A stretch of DNA of 64,000 nt. Origin: Labia minor. Lineage: Eukaryota; Arthropoda; Insecta; Dermaptera; Spongiphoridae. Location of the stretch: the NCBI GenBank assembly GCA_963082975.1, contig OY720346.1, forward strand, positions 32,234,720 to 32,298,719, in the 5' to 3' direction. The notes under the pieces are model-generated. The model did no database searches. It was not told where the DNA came from and saw only the letters and a program-made list of their open reading frames with translations. Made by a program: the position numbers and the translations under genes. Shown piece by piece: positions 43,632-54,457 of the stretch (position 1 is its first letter; every line of letters starts with the position of its first letter).

Positions 43632-43644
43632 TCTTTCAAGATTA
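43632..43644. repeat. Right target-site duplication of the PLE array
   Basis: Exact second copy of TCTTTCAAGATTA (left copy at 21421-21433). It marks the return to host DNA. Confidence 0.85.
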
Positions 43645-44673
43645 CTATTCGAAGACCAAACGGATAAAAAAAAAACAAGGATCAACCCTGATTGCATTTG
43701 AATTGTTCAATTGTATGTGAATTCAACAAAAATAAAAAAAAATAAAAAGGATAAGATATATATCCTAAATCATCTCTTATGTTTTTTTTTGTTCTACCTC
43801 TTTCTTTCGATAGCGGAATTCTTACTCTCTCACTCTCTTTATATATATATATATATTCTATATATTGTATATCCGTTTATTTTTTATCCTTTTACCTTTT
43901 TATTGCCGATCAATAGATTGAAAAATAACAAGAAATAAATTATAATTTCAATGGATGATTGGATTATAATTTTTTAAATATAAATTATTAAATTAAAATA
44001 AGATTATATTGATACCTCTGTTATAAATAAATAATTAAAATACTGAATCGGAATAATGTTGGGGATTTTGTAGATACAACACACAATTAAAAATATTTAT
44101 AATATTAATGCGGATCCAGTGATCATTTCCCAGTATTGTCTCTACCTGATATATATAATAAATATTAATTCAAAAAATTACTATTTCAATTATGATATAA
44201 GTTATTTCATGGCACCACTTAGTTCTCTATATATAATATGATAGATACGATATAAATAAATATTTTGGATTCACTATTAAATTGAAAAAATACATATATA
44301 TATAGAGAGAGAGAAATATATATTATATTTTCTCTCTCATCCGTTCTATTGGTATAATATTATTGTATTATATTTTCATCTTTTTCAATCATCAATGATG
44401 TTGATAAATCCCTTATAAAATGAAAAGTTATCCTATTCAATCAAATATTTTGCATTTCAACGATAAATTGAATATAATGCTATTTTTGTATTATGTATCT
44501 ATTTTGTTATATATACAAATATATATATATATCTATTATATATAGTAATTTTTTATAAATTCCAAGAATTAATTAAATTATTAATTTAAATTTTTGAATT
44601 AAAAAAAATATAATTTATAATTTAAAATATTGAAATAATCTTTATATTAATTATTAATTATTGTTAGAGGTTA
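43645..44673. other. AT-rich DNA, nothing supported
   Basis: A/T-dominated with TA runs near 43840-43855, 44295-44310 and 44520-44550. The open frames are low-complexity (N/I/K/Y) and not credible as genes. Confidence 0.55.
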
Positions 44674-44855
44674 GATGAGAGACGGTCAATAAGTCCGTGA
44701 CTTTTTGAATTTTAAGTATCTTAAATCGAATAGCAACACTGCTCTTGTTAGCAGGCTACCATCAACTGACTCCTGACGAAATTTGAACCAGCTGGGTCTT
44801 TTAGTTTTTGTTTGGCATCCATTAATAGCCGCCTACGTCGTGATTTGAGAAGAAA

Positions 44856-44977
44856 ATGGAAATATGTGAATTTCGTGGCCTGATTAAACATTAAGTTTTC
44901 CGGAAAAAACAATACTGAAACCGAGTTTTTGTGCCGTTTCGAAACTATAGATGGATCCATCACAAAACACCATAGAC
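44856..44977 (+). pseudogene. Mariner transposase N-terminal remnant
   Basis: MEICEFRGLIKH followed by a stop resembles the helix-turn-helix start of mariner transposases (EFRAVIKH-type). It is cut short and disrupted by stops, then interrupted by the hAT insertion. Confidence 0.5.
44970..44977. repeat. hAT target-site duplication, left
   Basis: CCATAGAC, repeated exactly at 48294-48301. Eight bases with TA in the centre (nnnTAnnn) is the pattern reported for the Buster group of hAT elements. Confidence 0.9.
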
Positions 44978-45442
44978 CAGTGGTTCTTAAACTGTGGTCC
45001 GCGGACCCCTGGGGGTCCGCGAAGCCTTTACTGGGGGTCCGCGGTCCTCGGAAAAAAATCATCGTAAAAATATATACATATATAAATATTTAAAGTTCAT
45101 TGTTTAACTATATCCTCCTAGAGAATTACGGCTATAATTTAATACTATTAATAATACTATTTTATTTTATTAAATTGATAATTATGTCAATTAATTTTTT
45201 GTGAATAAATAAACATATATAAAAAACTATATATAAAATTTGAATTTTCATCCATTCATTCATTTAAAATCATTTTTCGATTGTTCCTTTAAAATAACCC
45301 CTCTTAGGGGCTCGGAAGGGGAGGCATATAAGGGAATTTTCTTTCACTTTGTTATTGGGGAAAACCAGGGGAGGGGACAGTCTTACCCGGAAAAACCCAA
45401 ATTGTCAGCGTCCACTCTGGGGTTTTAAACAGTTTTAAAGCA

Positions 45443-45970
45443 AATGTTAATTATAAGTTCATTTCTCAACGAGTTGTATCTTTAAATTATTTTTATTAAT
45501 GTTAATTATAAGTTCATTTCTCAACGAGTTGTATCTTTAAATTATTTTTATTAATTTAATTAGCTATAATTAAATTATAGCTAATAATAGTTTATTATAG
45601 CTAATAATTTTTTTTAATTTTTAGTGTAATTTGCATGATCATTATTTTATAAAAACACTAAACACATTTTGCAATTTCCCAGAAAGGCTGTTTTTGAGAG
45701 TAAGTATAAGTTAGTTTTATGAATAAAAAATATTTATTTTAATAATATTTTAGAATCAAATTACGAAATTAATAATATTTTAGAATCAAATTACGAAATT
45801 AATAATATTTTAGAATCAAATTACGAAATATATTTATTATATAAATTAATATTCATTTAAAATGATATTAAATCATTTATTTAAAATGATTTAAAACATT
45901 TATTAAAATGATTTAAAACATTCATTTAAAATGATATTAAAACATTCATTTAAAATCATATTAAAACATA
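45443..45970 (+). repeat. Tandem duplications in the hAT leader
   Basis: There are three separate tandem repeats: a 55-bp unit twice (45443-45552, containing TCTCAACGAGTTGTATC), a 30-bp unit three times (45740-45830, TTTTAGAATCAAATTACGAA) and 20-30-bp degenerate units of ATTCATTTAAAATGATATTA (about 45850-45970). Subterminal repeats are common transposase-binding regions in hAT elements, but a binding role here is inference. Confidence 0.75.
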
Positions 45971-46047
45971 GCTAGTAAATAATAATTCGTTATATTTATA
46001 TTATATTTATATTATTGTAGTTCAATGTTAATAAATTACTCCATAAA

Positions 46048-47907
46048 ATGGATCGTTGGCTACAAACTGGTTCAACACAGAAACGGAAAGAATCAGATGA
46101 TGAGGCATCAACAGCAAACTCTACCAAGAAACGCAAAACTAGAAAATATTCGGATGATTATTTATCATTTGGATTTACTTATATTTGCAACAATGATGTG
46201 GAAAGACCAGTCTGCGTTCTATGTCAGGAAAGTTTATCCAATGAAAGTATGAAACCTGCTAATCTCAGACGTCATTTACAAACAAAGCACAGCGAGCATG
46301 TTAGTAAGTCTATCGAATTTTTTAAAATGAAAAAAGAAGAACTTAATTCAAGTCAGAAATTGATGGTAAAGACGGGATCTGGTGGTATGAGTAAGAAAGC
46401 AGTAATGGCATCATATGAAGTAGCTCTACTTATTGCTAAAGCAGGAAAGCCGCATAATATAGCAGAGCAATTAATTCTTCCTGCTACAAAAGTAATTACA
46501 AATATAATGTTAGGAACTAAAGCAGCAAACGATATAAATTTGATTTCATTATCAAATGATACGGTTAAGAATAGGATTGAAGACATGTCATGTAATATAA
46601 AAGAAGAATTAATATCGAGAGTGCGCAAAAGTCACTATTACTCATTACAATTGGATGAAAGTACTGATGTCACTAATAATGCCAATTTGTTAGCTTTCAT
46701 TAGATATGAGTTTGAAAATCAAATACAAGAAGATGTATTGTTTTGTGATTCACTACCTTCACGAACGACAGCTAATGACATATTTAACAGTTTGAATAAT
46801 TTTATAACCGAAAATGAAATAGAGTGGCCAAAATGTGTTGGAATTTGCACTGATGGTGCTCGTGCAATGTCAGGTACAAGAACTGGATTGATTGCTCTTA
46901 TTAAAAATGTTGCGCCTCAGGTTGTTTGGAATCATTGCTGCATTCACAGAGAATCATTAGCAGCCAAAAATATGTCACCAGATTTGAAAAGAACATTAGA
47001 CGAAGTAGTTAAAATTGTCAATTTCATTAAGGCTCGTCCACTTAATTCCAGAGTTTTTAAAATTTTGTGTGAGGAAATGGGTAGTCAACATACACATTTA
47101 TTATTACATACAGATGTACGTTGGTTGTCCCGCGGGAAAGTACTCATTCGCCTTTTTGAGCTTCGAGATGAAATACGATTGTTTTTAATAGATGCGCATT
47201 TTGAACTGACCGAATGTTTCAATGATTTTATCTGGTTAGCTAAGGTGGCTTACTTGACTGATATTTTTACAAAATTGAACGAACTTAATTTGAGCCTGCA
47301 AGGTACTGTTGTAAATATATTTAAAGTTGAAGATAAAATAGAAGCAATGATTAAAAAAATCGACTTGTGGTCGAAACGCATCCAGAACGGTGTATATGAG
47401 TCTTTTCCAACTCTCAATGATTTCATAGAAAGCTCCAGTGAAAAATTGCTTAATCAAACGAGTCAATTATTTGTTGAACATTTAATTACTTTGAAAAGCA
47501 ACTTCAGGAAGTATTTTTCTACTCCTGATCCTTGCAATAACTGGATCAGAGATCCATTTAATATGGAAATTACAAATGCTAAACATTTATCTGCACCTGA
47601 ACAAGATATTCTCGTGGAATTATCATGTGATACAACTTATAAACTAAAATTTAACAAAACTGAATTGAGCAACTTTTGGTTACTTCTCAGGTCAGATTAT
47701 CCTGCGCTTGCAAATAAAGCACTTCAACACTTGATTCCATTCTGCACAACATATTTATGCGAACAAGCTTTTTCGGTACTATTTTATATTAAGTCTAAAT
47801 ATAGAAACAAATTAAATGTAGAGCCGGATCTTAGATTAAAAGTTTCCAATATTAAGCCAGATATTGAGATTCTTGTTTCAAGAAAACAACTGCATACATC
47901 TCATTAA
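46048..47907 (+). CDS. hAT transposase, ZBED/Buster type
   Basis: 619 codons, ATG start, no lesion. The N-terminus is basic (KKRKTRK near 27-33). A BED-type zinc finger has C56, C59, H76 and H81 (CVLCQ...RRHLQTKH). The transposase core has LDESTDV with D203, CTDGARAM with D269 and an HCCIHR motif (296-301), then TDVRWLSRGKVL. The C-terminal dimerisation region reads DYPALANKALQHLIPF and CEQAFS, which supplies the late acidic residue. The architecture matches SCAND3/ZBED5/FAM200-like proteins, which derive from this hAT group. The protein binds element ends in the nucleus and performs cut-and-paste transposition. TIRs and the 8-bp duplication around it support a transposon rather than a domesticated gene. 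Confidence 0.92.
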   Translation: MDRWLQTGSTQKRKESDDEASTANSTKKRKTRKYSDDYLSFGFTYICNNDVERPVCVLCQESLSNESMKPANLRRHLQTKHSEHVSKSIEFFKMKKEELNSSQKLMVKTGSGGMSKKAVMASYEVALLIAKAGKPHNIAEQLILPATKVITNIMLGTKAANDINLISLSNDTVKNRIEDMSCNIKEELISRVRKSHYYSLQLDESTDVTNNANLLAFIRYEFENQIQEDVLFCDSLPSRTTANDIFNSLNNFITENEIEWPKCVGICTDGARAMSGTRTGLIALIKNVAPQVVWNHCCIHRESLAAKNMSPDLKRTLDEVVKIVNFIKARPLNSRVFKILCEEMGSQHTHLLLHTDVRWLSRGKVLIRLFELRDEIRLFLIDAHFELTECFNDFIWLAKVAYLTDIFTKLNELNLSLQGTVVNIFKVEDKIEAMIKKIDLWSKRIQNGVYESFPTLNDFIESSSEKLLNQTSQLFVEHLITLKSNFRKYFSTPDPCNNWIRDPFNMEITNAKHLSAPEQDILVELSCDTTYKLKFNKTELSNFWLLLRSDYPALANKALQHLIPFCTTYLCEQAFSVLFYIKSKYRNKLNVEPDLRLKVSNIKPDIEILVSRKQLHTSH

Positions 47908-48293
47908 ATATGTAAGTTATATTTAATGAGATAGATGCAGTTATTTTTTAAAATATTTCTTATTTAATATTTTCTGAAAAAAATTATAAAATATTTATAT
48001 GAATTTAATGTAAGTACCCATTATAATTTGTGAGATTTGTTGCTATGACAATGTTTGTATTTTCTTTCTTCAATATTATAATTTCTAATAAAATGTGTTC
48101 TACAATATGCAAAAAAATCGTTATTCACCAATCACTGTTAGAAATATTCATCATATATCCTTGTCCTTATGAGATCGTAAGCCAGAAATTAATTAATAAA
48201 ATGACGTAAAGTACCTAAAGTTGTGATGGGGGTCCGTCAAAAAAAATTTTTTCAAGTGGGGGTCCGTGGAGTACATAAGTTTAAGAACCTATG

Positions 48294-48301
48294 CCATAGA
48301 C
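48294..48301. repeat. hAT target-site duplication, right
   Basis: CCATAGAC, identical to 44970-44977 and directly abutting the right terminus CCTATG. Confidence 0.9.
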
Positions 48302-48410
48302 CAAACAACAGTCAAAACAGTTTTGACAAGTCAATCTTATTTTTTGGAAGGGATAAAAAAGTGTATAGAGCTCAAAGGAGACTACGTAGAAAAAAAAATT
48401 ATCCAAAAAC
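48302..48410 (+). pseudogene. Mariner transposase C-terminal remnant
   Basis: Resumes right after the hAT duplication. The frame reads FLEGIKKCIELKGDYVEKK, matching the usual mariner C-terminal pattern (..I.KW.KCI.L.GDYVEK). The catalytic region is absent. Confidence 0.55.
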
Positions 48411-48457
48411 CTGTGTTTCTTTCAAAAAGTCACGGATTTATTGATCTGCCCTCGTAC

Positions 48458-49637
48458 TAATATATAATCAAACATAGAAAATATGTGACCTAACGTCAAT
48501 TTATTGAACAATTAAATAAATGATTTCCAATCAAGTTTAAATTTTAATAATAATCAGCAGAAAATAAAAAATACTATAAAAAATTAAAAAAAAAAACAAA
48601 CCTTATAAATAATAAAACTTATTTTGTCTAACGACTCCTTTTCAGAAAAAATATTTCTCAGCCCCCGATAAAAATTATTTTATTTTTTTTATAAATTTTC
48701 ATAACAATTACTTAAATAGATTTTTCCTCCATTTTCGTAAAATTTAGTAAAGAAAGCTGTAAGTTAGAAACATTGTTGTCAGATAATATGAAACTATATG
48801 AACTCAGAATTGAAAGATTTTCCTCAAATGCATCTTTGGCCAGCCAACATGGTCTCTCTGGATTGCTGCAAATTGATATATCATATCATACATCGTATTT
48901 AAAAAAGTTTAATTTTCAAAAATCTAATATAAAAAAAAATTTGTTTAATAATAGTTTTTGTTCTCATCAACACCACTGCTTTTTATTTGAGAGGTATTCA
49001 TAAAATTTTCATTACTTCTGCTTAATTTCAATTAATTATTTTTACATTTCTTAATCTAATGTTTTATAATAATTGATATTGATTATGTGGACCCTACAAC
49101 AAATAAACATCTTTCTTCTCATACAATTTTGATCATTTGTTTACTATTTATTTTATGTATTTTTTTTTTATATTATTGATTAAATAGTTTAATTAATTAA
49201 ATCCCACAATTAGATGATAAAATAATAGAATATAACAATAAACAAAAATAATCCAATAATATGTAAATATTATTTTAATTTTAACAATGTATTGCTAATT
49301 TGATTTTGATAAATACATTCTCATTTTGGAAACAATTCTTTTTTATTAAAATTTATTTATTATTTATTTTTATTATATTTGATTAAGTCATAAATTTGTA
49401 TTATATGTATATATATATATAAACTACCTCTAACTCTAATATATTAACTAAATATTATACATACATTGTTTTTAATTTTCAATCTCATTAATAATTTATT
49501 TTTAATTATTTATTTAGTCATTTAATACACTTAATTATTATTGCTTGATAAATTTAATTGTGTATGTGAATTACTTATATTGTATAAAATTAAAATTAAT
49601 ACATTTATCTATTATTTAAATTATTTTTTATTAATAG
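48458..49637. other. AT-rich DNA with one possible exon-like frame
   Basis: Mostly simple AT sequence. A frame open from about 48731 to 49003 includes MKLYELRIERFSSNASLAS and QHGLSGLLQID, less biased than its surroundings, and an AG acceptor-like TTTAG at 48743-48747. I do not recognise it. It could be an exon, a pseudogene or chance. Confidence 0.3.
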
Positions 49638-51048
49638 TGTATGCATAAATTAGTTCTTTCGATCTGGCATAATGAAAAGATTGCTTTAGAATGGCAGGAG
49701 GCAGTTATTAAGCACTCTTTAAGAAGGGTAATAGAACCAACTGCAATAACTATAAAGGAATGTCTCTTTTGACGATATCGTATACGATTCTCTTGAATAT
49801 TATTTCACAATTACGACCATATGCAGAGGAAATTTTAGGAAAATATCAGTGCGGGTTCAGGCCAAACCGATCAACTGTAGATCAGATATTCTCATTAAGG
49901 CAGATATTAGAAAAAAAACGCAAATGCAATATCTCTGTTCCCCAAATTTTTGTAGACTTTACAAAAGCATGACTCAATAGACCAGGAAAAACTTTTTCAA
50001 ATCTTGATCTTAATGGGAATTCCAAAAAACTAGTACGTATGATTCAAATTTGTCTTGTAGCTAGTAAAGGAAGAGTAAGATGCGGGAATCAACTATCAGA
50101 AACTTTCGAAATTCGGAATGGGTTAAAACAAGGAGACGCATTATCACCAATTTTATTTAATCTATTTCTGGAATATGTAATTAGACAAATTGGGAAAAAA
50201 TCAAACGGAATAGAATTAAACAAGTATTAACTTACGCAGACGACTTAAATATAATAGGAGATTAGGCAATTGTAATTAAAGATAGCGTAGAAAAATTAAT
50301 CGAAGCAGGAAAAGAGGTGGGCTGGAAATAAATATTGCTAAGAAAAAGTATTTAGTAACAGAGAGAAATAGTATTAACACACAAAGTCTTATCAAACAAA
50401 ATATAGAATTTGAAAATGTAGAAAACATTAAATACTTAGGTTCTGTAAACACGAAGGATAATAATATTCGAGAAAAATTTAAAGCGAGATTCCAATTGGA
50501 AAACGCCTGTTATCATACAGTAAAGGGGTTTATAGCGACAAAATTATTATAAAAGGGGATACAAATTAAAATTAAATTAAAACATTGTCGGTTGTATTAT
50601 ATGGGTGTGAGGCATGGTCTATGACCTTAGGTGACAAGAGTAGATTTAGAGTATTTGAGAATAGGATTCTGCGAAACATATATGGGCCAGAAGAAGAAAG
50701 ATGAGGTCCCCGGGGAATGGCGGATATTGCATAACGAGGAATTGCATGACTTCTATGCATCTCCAGACATAGTTAAAATTATAAAATCGAGAATGCTGCG
50801 ATGGGCAGGGCACGTGGCTAGAATGAGAGAGGATAGAATGGCGAAAAATATATTGGTGGGGAGACCAAATGGGAAACGACCGCTTGGAAGACCAAGGTCG
50901 CGGTGAGTGAATAATATTGGAAGGGACGTGAGAGAGATGGGAGAGGGTAGGGATTGGAGGGTTGTGGCTCAGGATAGGGATACCTGGAGAAGTGTGGTTG
51001 CTGCGGCCAAGAACTTTCGAGTTCCGTAGAGCCACAGAGATAGATAGA
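49638..51048 (+). pseudogene. LINE with RT domain, 5'-truncated and broken
   Basis: The best LINE copy here. Frames give KKGNRTNCNNYKGMSLL, EILGKYQCGFRPNRSTVDQI and VDFTKA (49760-49972); then GNQLSETFEIRNGLKQGDA and LSPILFNLFLEYVIRQIG (50039-50230), followed by a YADDLNIIG catalytic motif in a shifted frame (~50233); then KYLGSV, NACYHTV, LHNEELHDFYASPDIVKI, KSRMLRWAGHVARM and GRPNGKRPLGRP, ending at GCCACAGAGATAGATAGA. The LINE endonuclease and N-terminal part are absent. The stop after TKLL and the frameshift at the GAAGAAGAAA run (~50694) match the copy at 5874-6475. Confidence 0.88.
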
Positions 51049-52020
51049 TTTTTTATTAATTAAATTCCACAAGTGTCTAGTATTTTTGAATAATTTGAGA
51101 ATAAATAATCTATCTATATCTCGAATATGTGTATTATATACATACCCTCTTTAAAACCATTTCTATAATAAACTAATGACTGATGAATATCATTTTTAAT
51201 CAAGGAATATCGTTCCATTAGAAAATGATAAAAAGATAAACATCATCATCAGTCATTCAACTGAAATAAATAATTAAGAATTCACTATATATCCATCCCT
51301 CTATATTATTATTATTATAGATTGAAGAAGCTTACTTAATACATATTAATTTTACATATTAAAGCATAATCATTAATTTTTCCACCCTTCATCTTCTTCA
51401 ACGGTTGTCATATATATTCTGGATTGAACAACTACATATAATCAATCCATTTGCTATCAACTAATCAACAATTCATTAACGCCAACCTTTAAAACATTAA
51501 TAATCAAGAGGTAGAGATCTAAACAACACCTCTTCTCCTTTTTGTTTCTATAATATCTAACTTCATCTTAATATCAGCGGAACAACTCTCTTTCTATCAT
51601 TTATCTCTTTTCATAGAATCTCAATTAAGATTAGAACAGTTCAATGCCTTTTGATATTTTCATTCCACTCTGCTCTTACAAAATATAAAATACATTAACT
51701 CTTTCTGAAAATACATCAAAAATATAATTTAGCTATTTTTATTATCTAAATAAATATAAAATAATAAGAAATGTAATTTTTAAGTATTTTTTGAACTAAA
51801 ATAAAATCACTTAATAATTATCACCAATCAGTATTTTAGCAGTTTTCGATATCATTTTGTTCAATAAAGTATTCAGTAAGTTTGTTCAGTAAAGGAGTAA
51901 AGTATTGTCAATATTAATTATGATAAAAACTTAAAAACATGAAAAGGAATGTGAGCACTTAATCATATTCTATTTTAGAATTGATATTATTGATATTTTT
52001 ATTTACCTAAATATTTATTT
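51049..52020. other. AT-rich DNA, nothing supported
   Basis: Somewhat less extreme in composition than elsewhere (scattered CATC/TTC), but without open frames or recognisable element ends. Confidence 0.5.
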
Positions 52021-52458
52021 ATACAACTAAGGACAACAAACGCAAGACAATTACAATTTTACGTGGGAAGAAACAGATTTACATTGGACCTAAATCAAGT
52101 CTGCACCCTGTGCAATTTAATTAAAAAAGAGGATTTATTCCACTTCCTGATAGAATGCCCTATTTATTACGCTCCACCAAGAGATGAATACATCATGAAG
52201 TATGTGTACCCATGTGAGGAGGTACATGAGGGCAATTTTGTCGAAATCCTGCTAAACGCTGGGAACGACACCCAATTGACGGACTGTCATAAATACATTT
52301 CAAGAGCACTAAAAATAAGATCTTTCGTCATGAACGAACCTCCAGCATGGATTGTTGGATCTTTGTTTTTTCTTTGTTCTCCTTTTGGACTGTTTATTAT
52401 TATTTGCTTCTTTACAATTTGTTTTAACTTTTTCTATTGTTGCTGTAAAATTTTGTGA
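52021..52458 (+). pseudogene. LINE C-terminal zinc-knuckle region (second LINE type)
   Basis: The frame is open from at least 52021 (LRTTNARQLQFYVGRNRF) through CTLCNLIKKEDLFHFLIECP, a C-x2-C...H...C knuckle typical of the C-terminal end of non-LTR retrotransposon polyproteins, then ISRALKIRSFVMNE, to a TGA at 52456-52458. The last ~40 codons are hydrophobic and probably read-through 3' UTR. Everything upstream of the knuckle, including the RT, is missing, as expected for 5' truncation. The apparent start at 52063 is GTG, so this is a fragment and not a gene. It is a different family from the 49638 copy. Confidence 0.75.
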
Positions 52459-52530
52459 ACAAAAATTCGATATAATTTGTAGGCCGAATTGACAAAGACA
52501 ATCAAAGTTTTGTTATTATTATTTATATAT
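52459..52530 (+). mobile_element. 3' UTR and tail of the second LINE type
   Basis: GTAGGCCGAATTGACAAAGA followed by a TTATTATTATT simple-repeat tail, the typical termination of a LINE ending in a short microsatellite rather than poly-A. Confidence 0.55.
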
Positions 52531-53110
52531 AAATATAATGAAGTTATTATATTTAATTTAAGTGCATTCATAACTATTAACTAAAATAGAAATCATTTGT
52601 AAACATGAAAATGTGTAATCTGTCCTGAATAATGGGAAAAAAAAAATAAAATTCCAAGAATGTATAAAATTTCTTAATGAATGGATGATTGTATATATTT
52701 AATAAACTGAGATTTGTGAGTAGTGAGTGAGAAAAAAAAGGGAGAAAAAAACTCTTAAATTTGAATTAAATGTTTTTGTTAATTAATTGTTGTTTTTTGT
52801 TTTTATTGTTTTTTATTTATTTAGTTATTTTTGTTGCGTTTACATGGAAATTTTTTGTTTATATCGATTCTCTAATAACACTGAATCTATTAAATCAGGT
52901 GTTATTTATATGGAACGACATTTATTGTTATTGTTATTAAAACAAAGTTTTTATCCCCTTTCATCTCAAATTTTATAAGTTATTTTGCTTCATTGTTATG
53001 GAATATTGTAAAAGATGAAATTGTATAATTTGTATGCCGAATTGGCAAAAGATTATTAACATTAAGTGCATTATATCTGAGGGGAATTACTTTGAAGGGG
53101 ACAAAATGAA
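52531..53110. other. AT-rich DNA with a second LINE-tail remnant
   Basis: TTTGTATGCCGAATTGGCAA at 53027-53046 repeats the tail motif of the LINE at 52459-52530, followed by GATTATTAACATTAAG. It suggests another very short, old insertion of the same family. The preceding frame 52787-52978 is F/L/Y-rich low complexity and not called. Confidence 0.4.
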
Positions 53111-54457
53111 TATTGATGAATAAATAAATACTTTTCGAAATAATTCAAAATTCATCTTTTCTTTTGTCCTCTTTTTCTTCTATTTTTAATTCCTTCGAAT
53201 TATTATTTTTTTACTTAAATACATGTTTTCAATTCCAAAATTAATTTAATAATCTTTGAATACAATAAATAATTCTTGGATTCTTTTCTTACTTCCTCCG
53301 GGAACATTTTTACCTATTTTTATTTTTATTTTTTCGTGACTAAGACTAAGTATTCTCTCTTTTCAATTGGATAACATTCTATTTCCGGATTCGAATTTAA
53401 AAAAAAAACAGTTGACACGTTTGGACACGCACGCAACATTACTTTTCTTATTCGTAATAGCAAAATATAAGTACAAGTATCATCATAACTGTCTCTCTGA
53501 TGATTTCACCGCCATAGTGATAATAATAATAAGTTCCAACTGAACCTATCTATATAATAGGCACAATAACAATAATCATAATAATAATAAGATTCACTTT
53601 TGTTCTATTATTTTCTATTATAATACACACAAATAATAGATATTTTTATTAAATGATGATGTCTAAAAGTCATTATAATTTTATGAAACCCACCCACGCA
53701 TTATGTCATTGGTCATTTATAATATTTCGTTTTATTTGTTTTTTAAATTATAATATTATAAAATAAAATTAATTCGTCCTCGTATAATGAACATAAATGT
53801 CGATTTTTTGTATTTTGGATTTTATTATAAAATAAAAATAATAATAGTAATATCTATGTATATATTGATTTTATTTCATTTTTATTACCCAAGGCATTTA
53901 AAAATGTTTTAACCCCCCTTCACCCTACCCTTCTCTCTTCATCTTCAGGTGTTAGATTTTAATATGAATAGATACATATTTTTATTATTTCAATATTTTG
54001 AAAGGCAAATAATACATACATTAAATCAATTTTAAATTTTTAATTCTCAACCTAACGCATGTTCATATAATTTTTTATTAAACTCACAAAAAATAAGTCA
54101 TATAAATAAAATAAAAAAATCAGTAGAGCGAGTCAGTGTACCAGGGTGGTACTCTGATAGAAACACGTTTAAATTGTTTTATAATTTAGTGCTTATGTGT
54201 TTTTAAGATAAAAAAAAAATCAAAATTTTTGTTTTTTGATCATCAATGCTTTTTAGTTGATTTGTGACTTTCACGTTGGTGTATTTATGTAATTGCTGTG
54301 TAGACTAAGTATGTAATCTGGTCATCTTTACTATTGAACTAGAAAGACCTGTTAATAATGCTATAAAAAAATTTTTCTGAGACTAAGACTAGGAAAATTA
54401 AATTTTATTGTTATTACTAATATATGTATTATAGGATGTGTTTTATATGTTTTCAGA
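53111..54457. other. AT-rich DNA with ATA/AAT microsatellites
   Basis: Short AAT/ATA repeats near 53520-53590, 53840 and elsewhere. No coding frame, element end or RNA gene is supported. Confidence 0.55.

Larger units (their letters stand above)
44978..48293 (+). mobile_element. Complete hAT transposon (Buster group)
   Basis: 3,316 bp. The left end CAGTGGTTCTTAAACTGTGG and the right end (reverse complement) CATAGGTTCTTAAACTTATG form short imperfect TIRs, followed inward by GTCCGCGGACC-type palindromic and GGGGGTCCG motifs on both sides. It has a perfect 8-bp duplication and an uninterrupted transposase gene. The 5' leader (45443-45975) contains several tandem duplications. The right end is shared with the deleted derivative at 7094-7549. 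It looks young and possibly autonomous. Confidence 0.9.
44674..48457. mobile_element. Internally deleted mariner, split by a hAT
   Basis: The left end (CAATAAGTCCGTGACTTTTT at ~44687-44706) matches the reverse complement of the right end (AAAAAGTCACGGATTTATTG at ~48424-48443), and TA flanks both sides. Leaving out the hAT and one copy of its duplication, the mariner is only about 460 bp. It retains a start-like segment (ATG at 44856, ICEFRGLIKH then stop) and an end-like segment (KKCIELKGDYVEKK near 48350). It was already deleted, and hence non-autonomous, before the hAT landed in it. Confidence 0.75.

Noticed and set aside
44748-45062. 104-codon minus-strand frame
   Set aside because: Crosses the junction between the deleted mariner and the hAT terminus, so it cannot be a native gene.
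52787-52978. 63-codon frame rich in F, L and Y
   Set aside because: Consistent with chance in T-rich DNA; no start context or homology.
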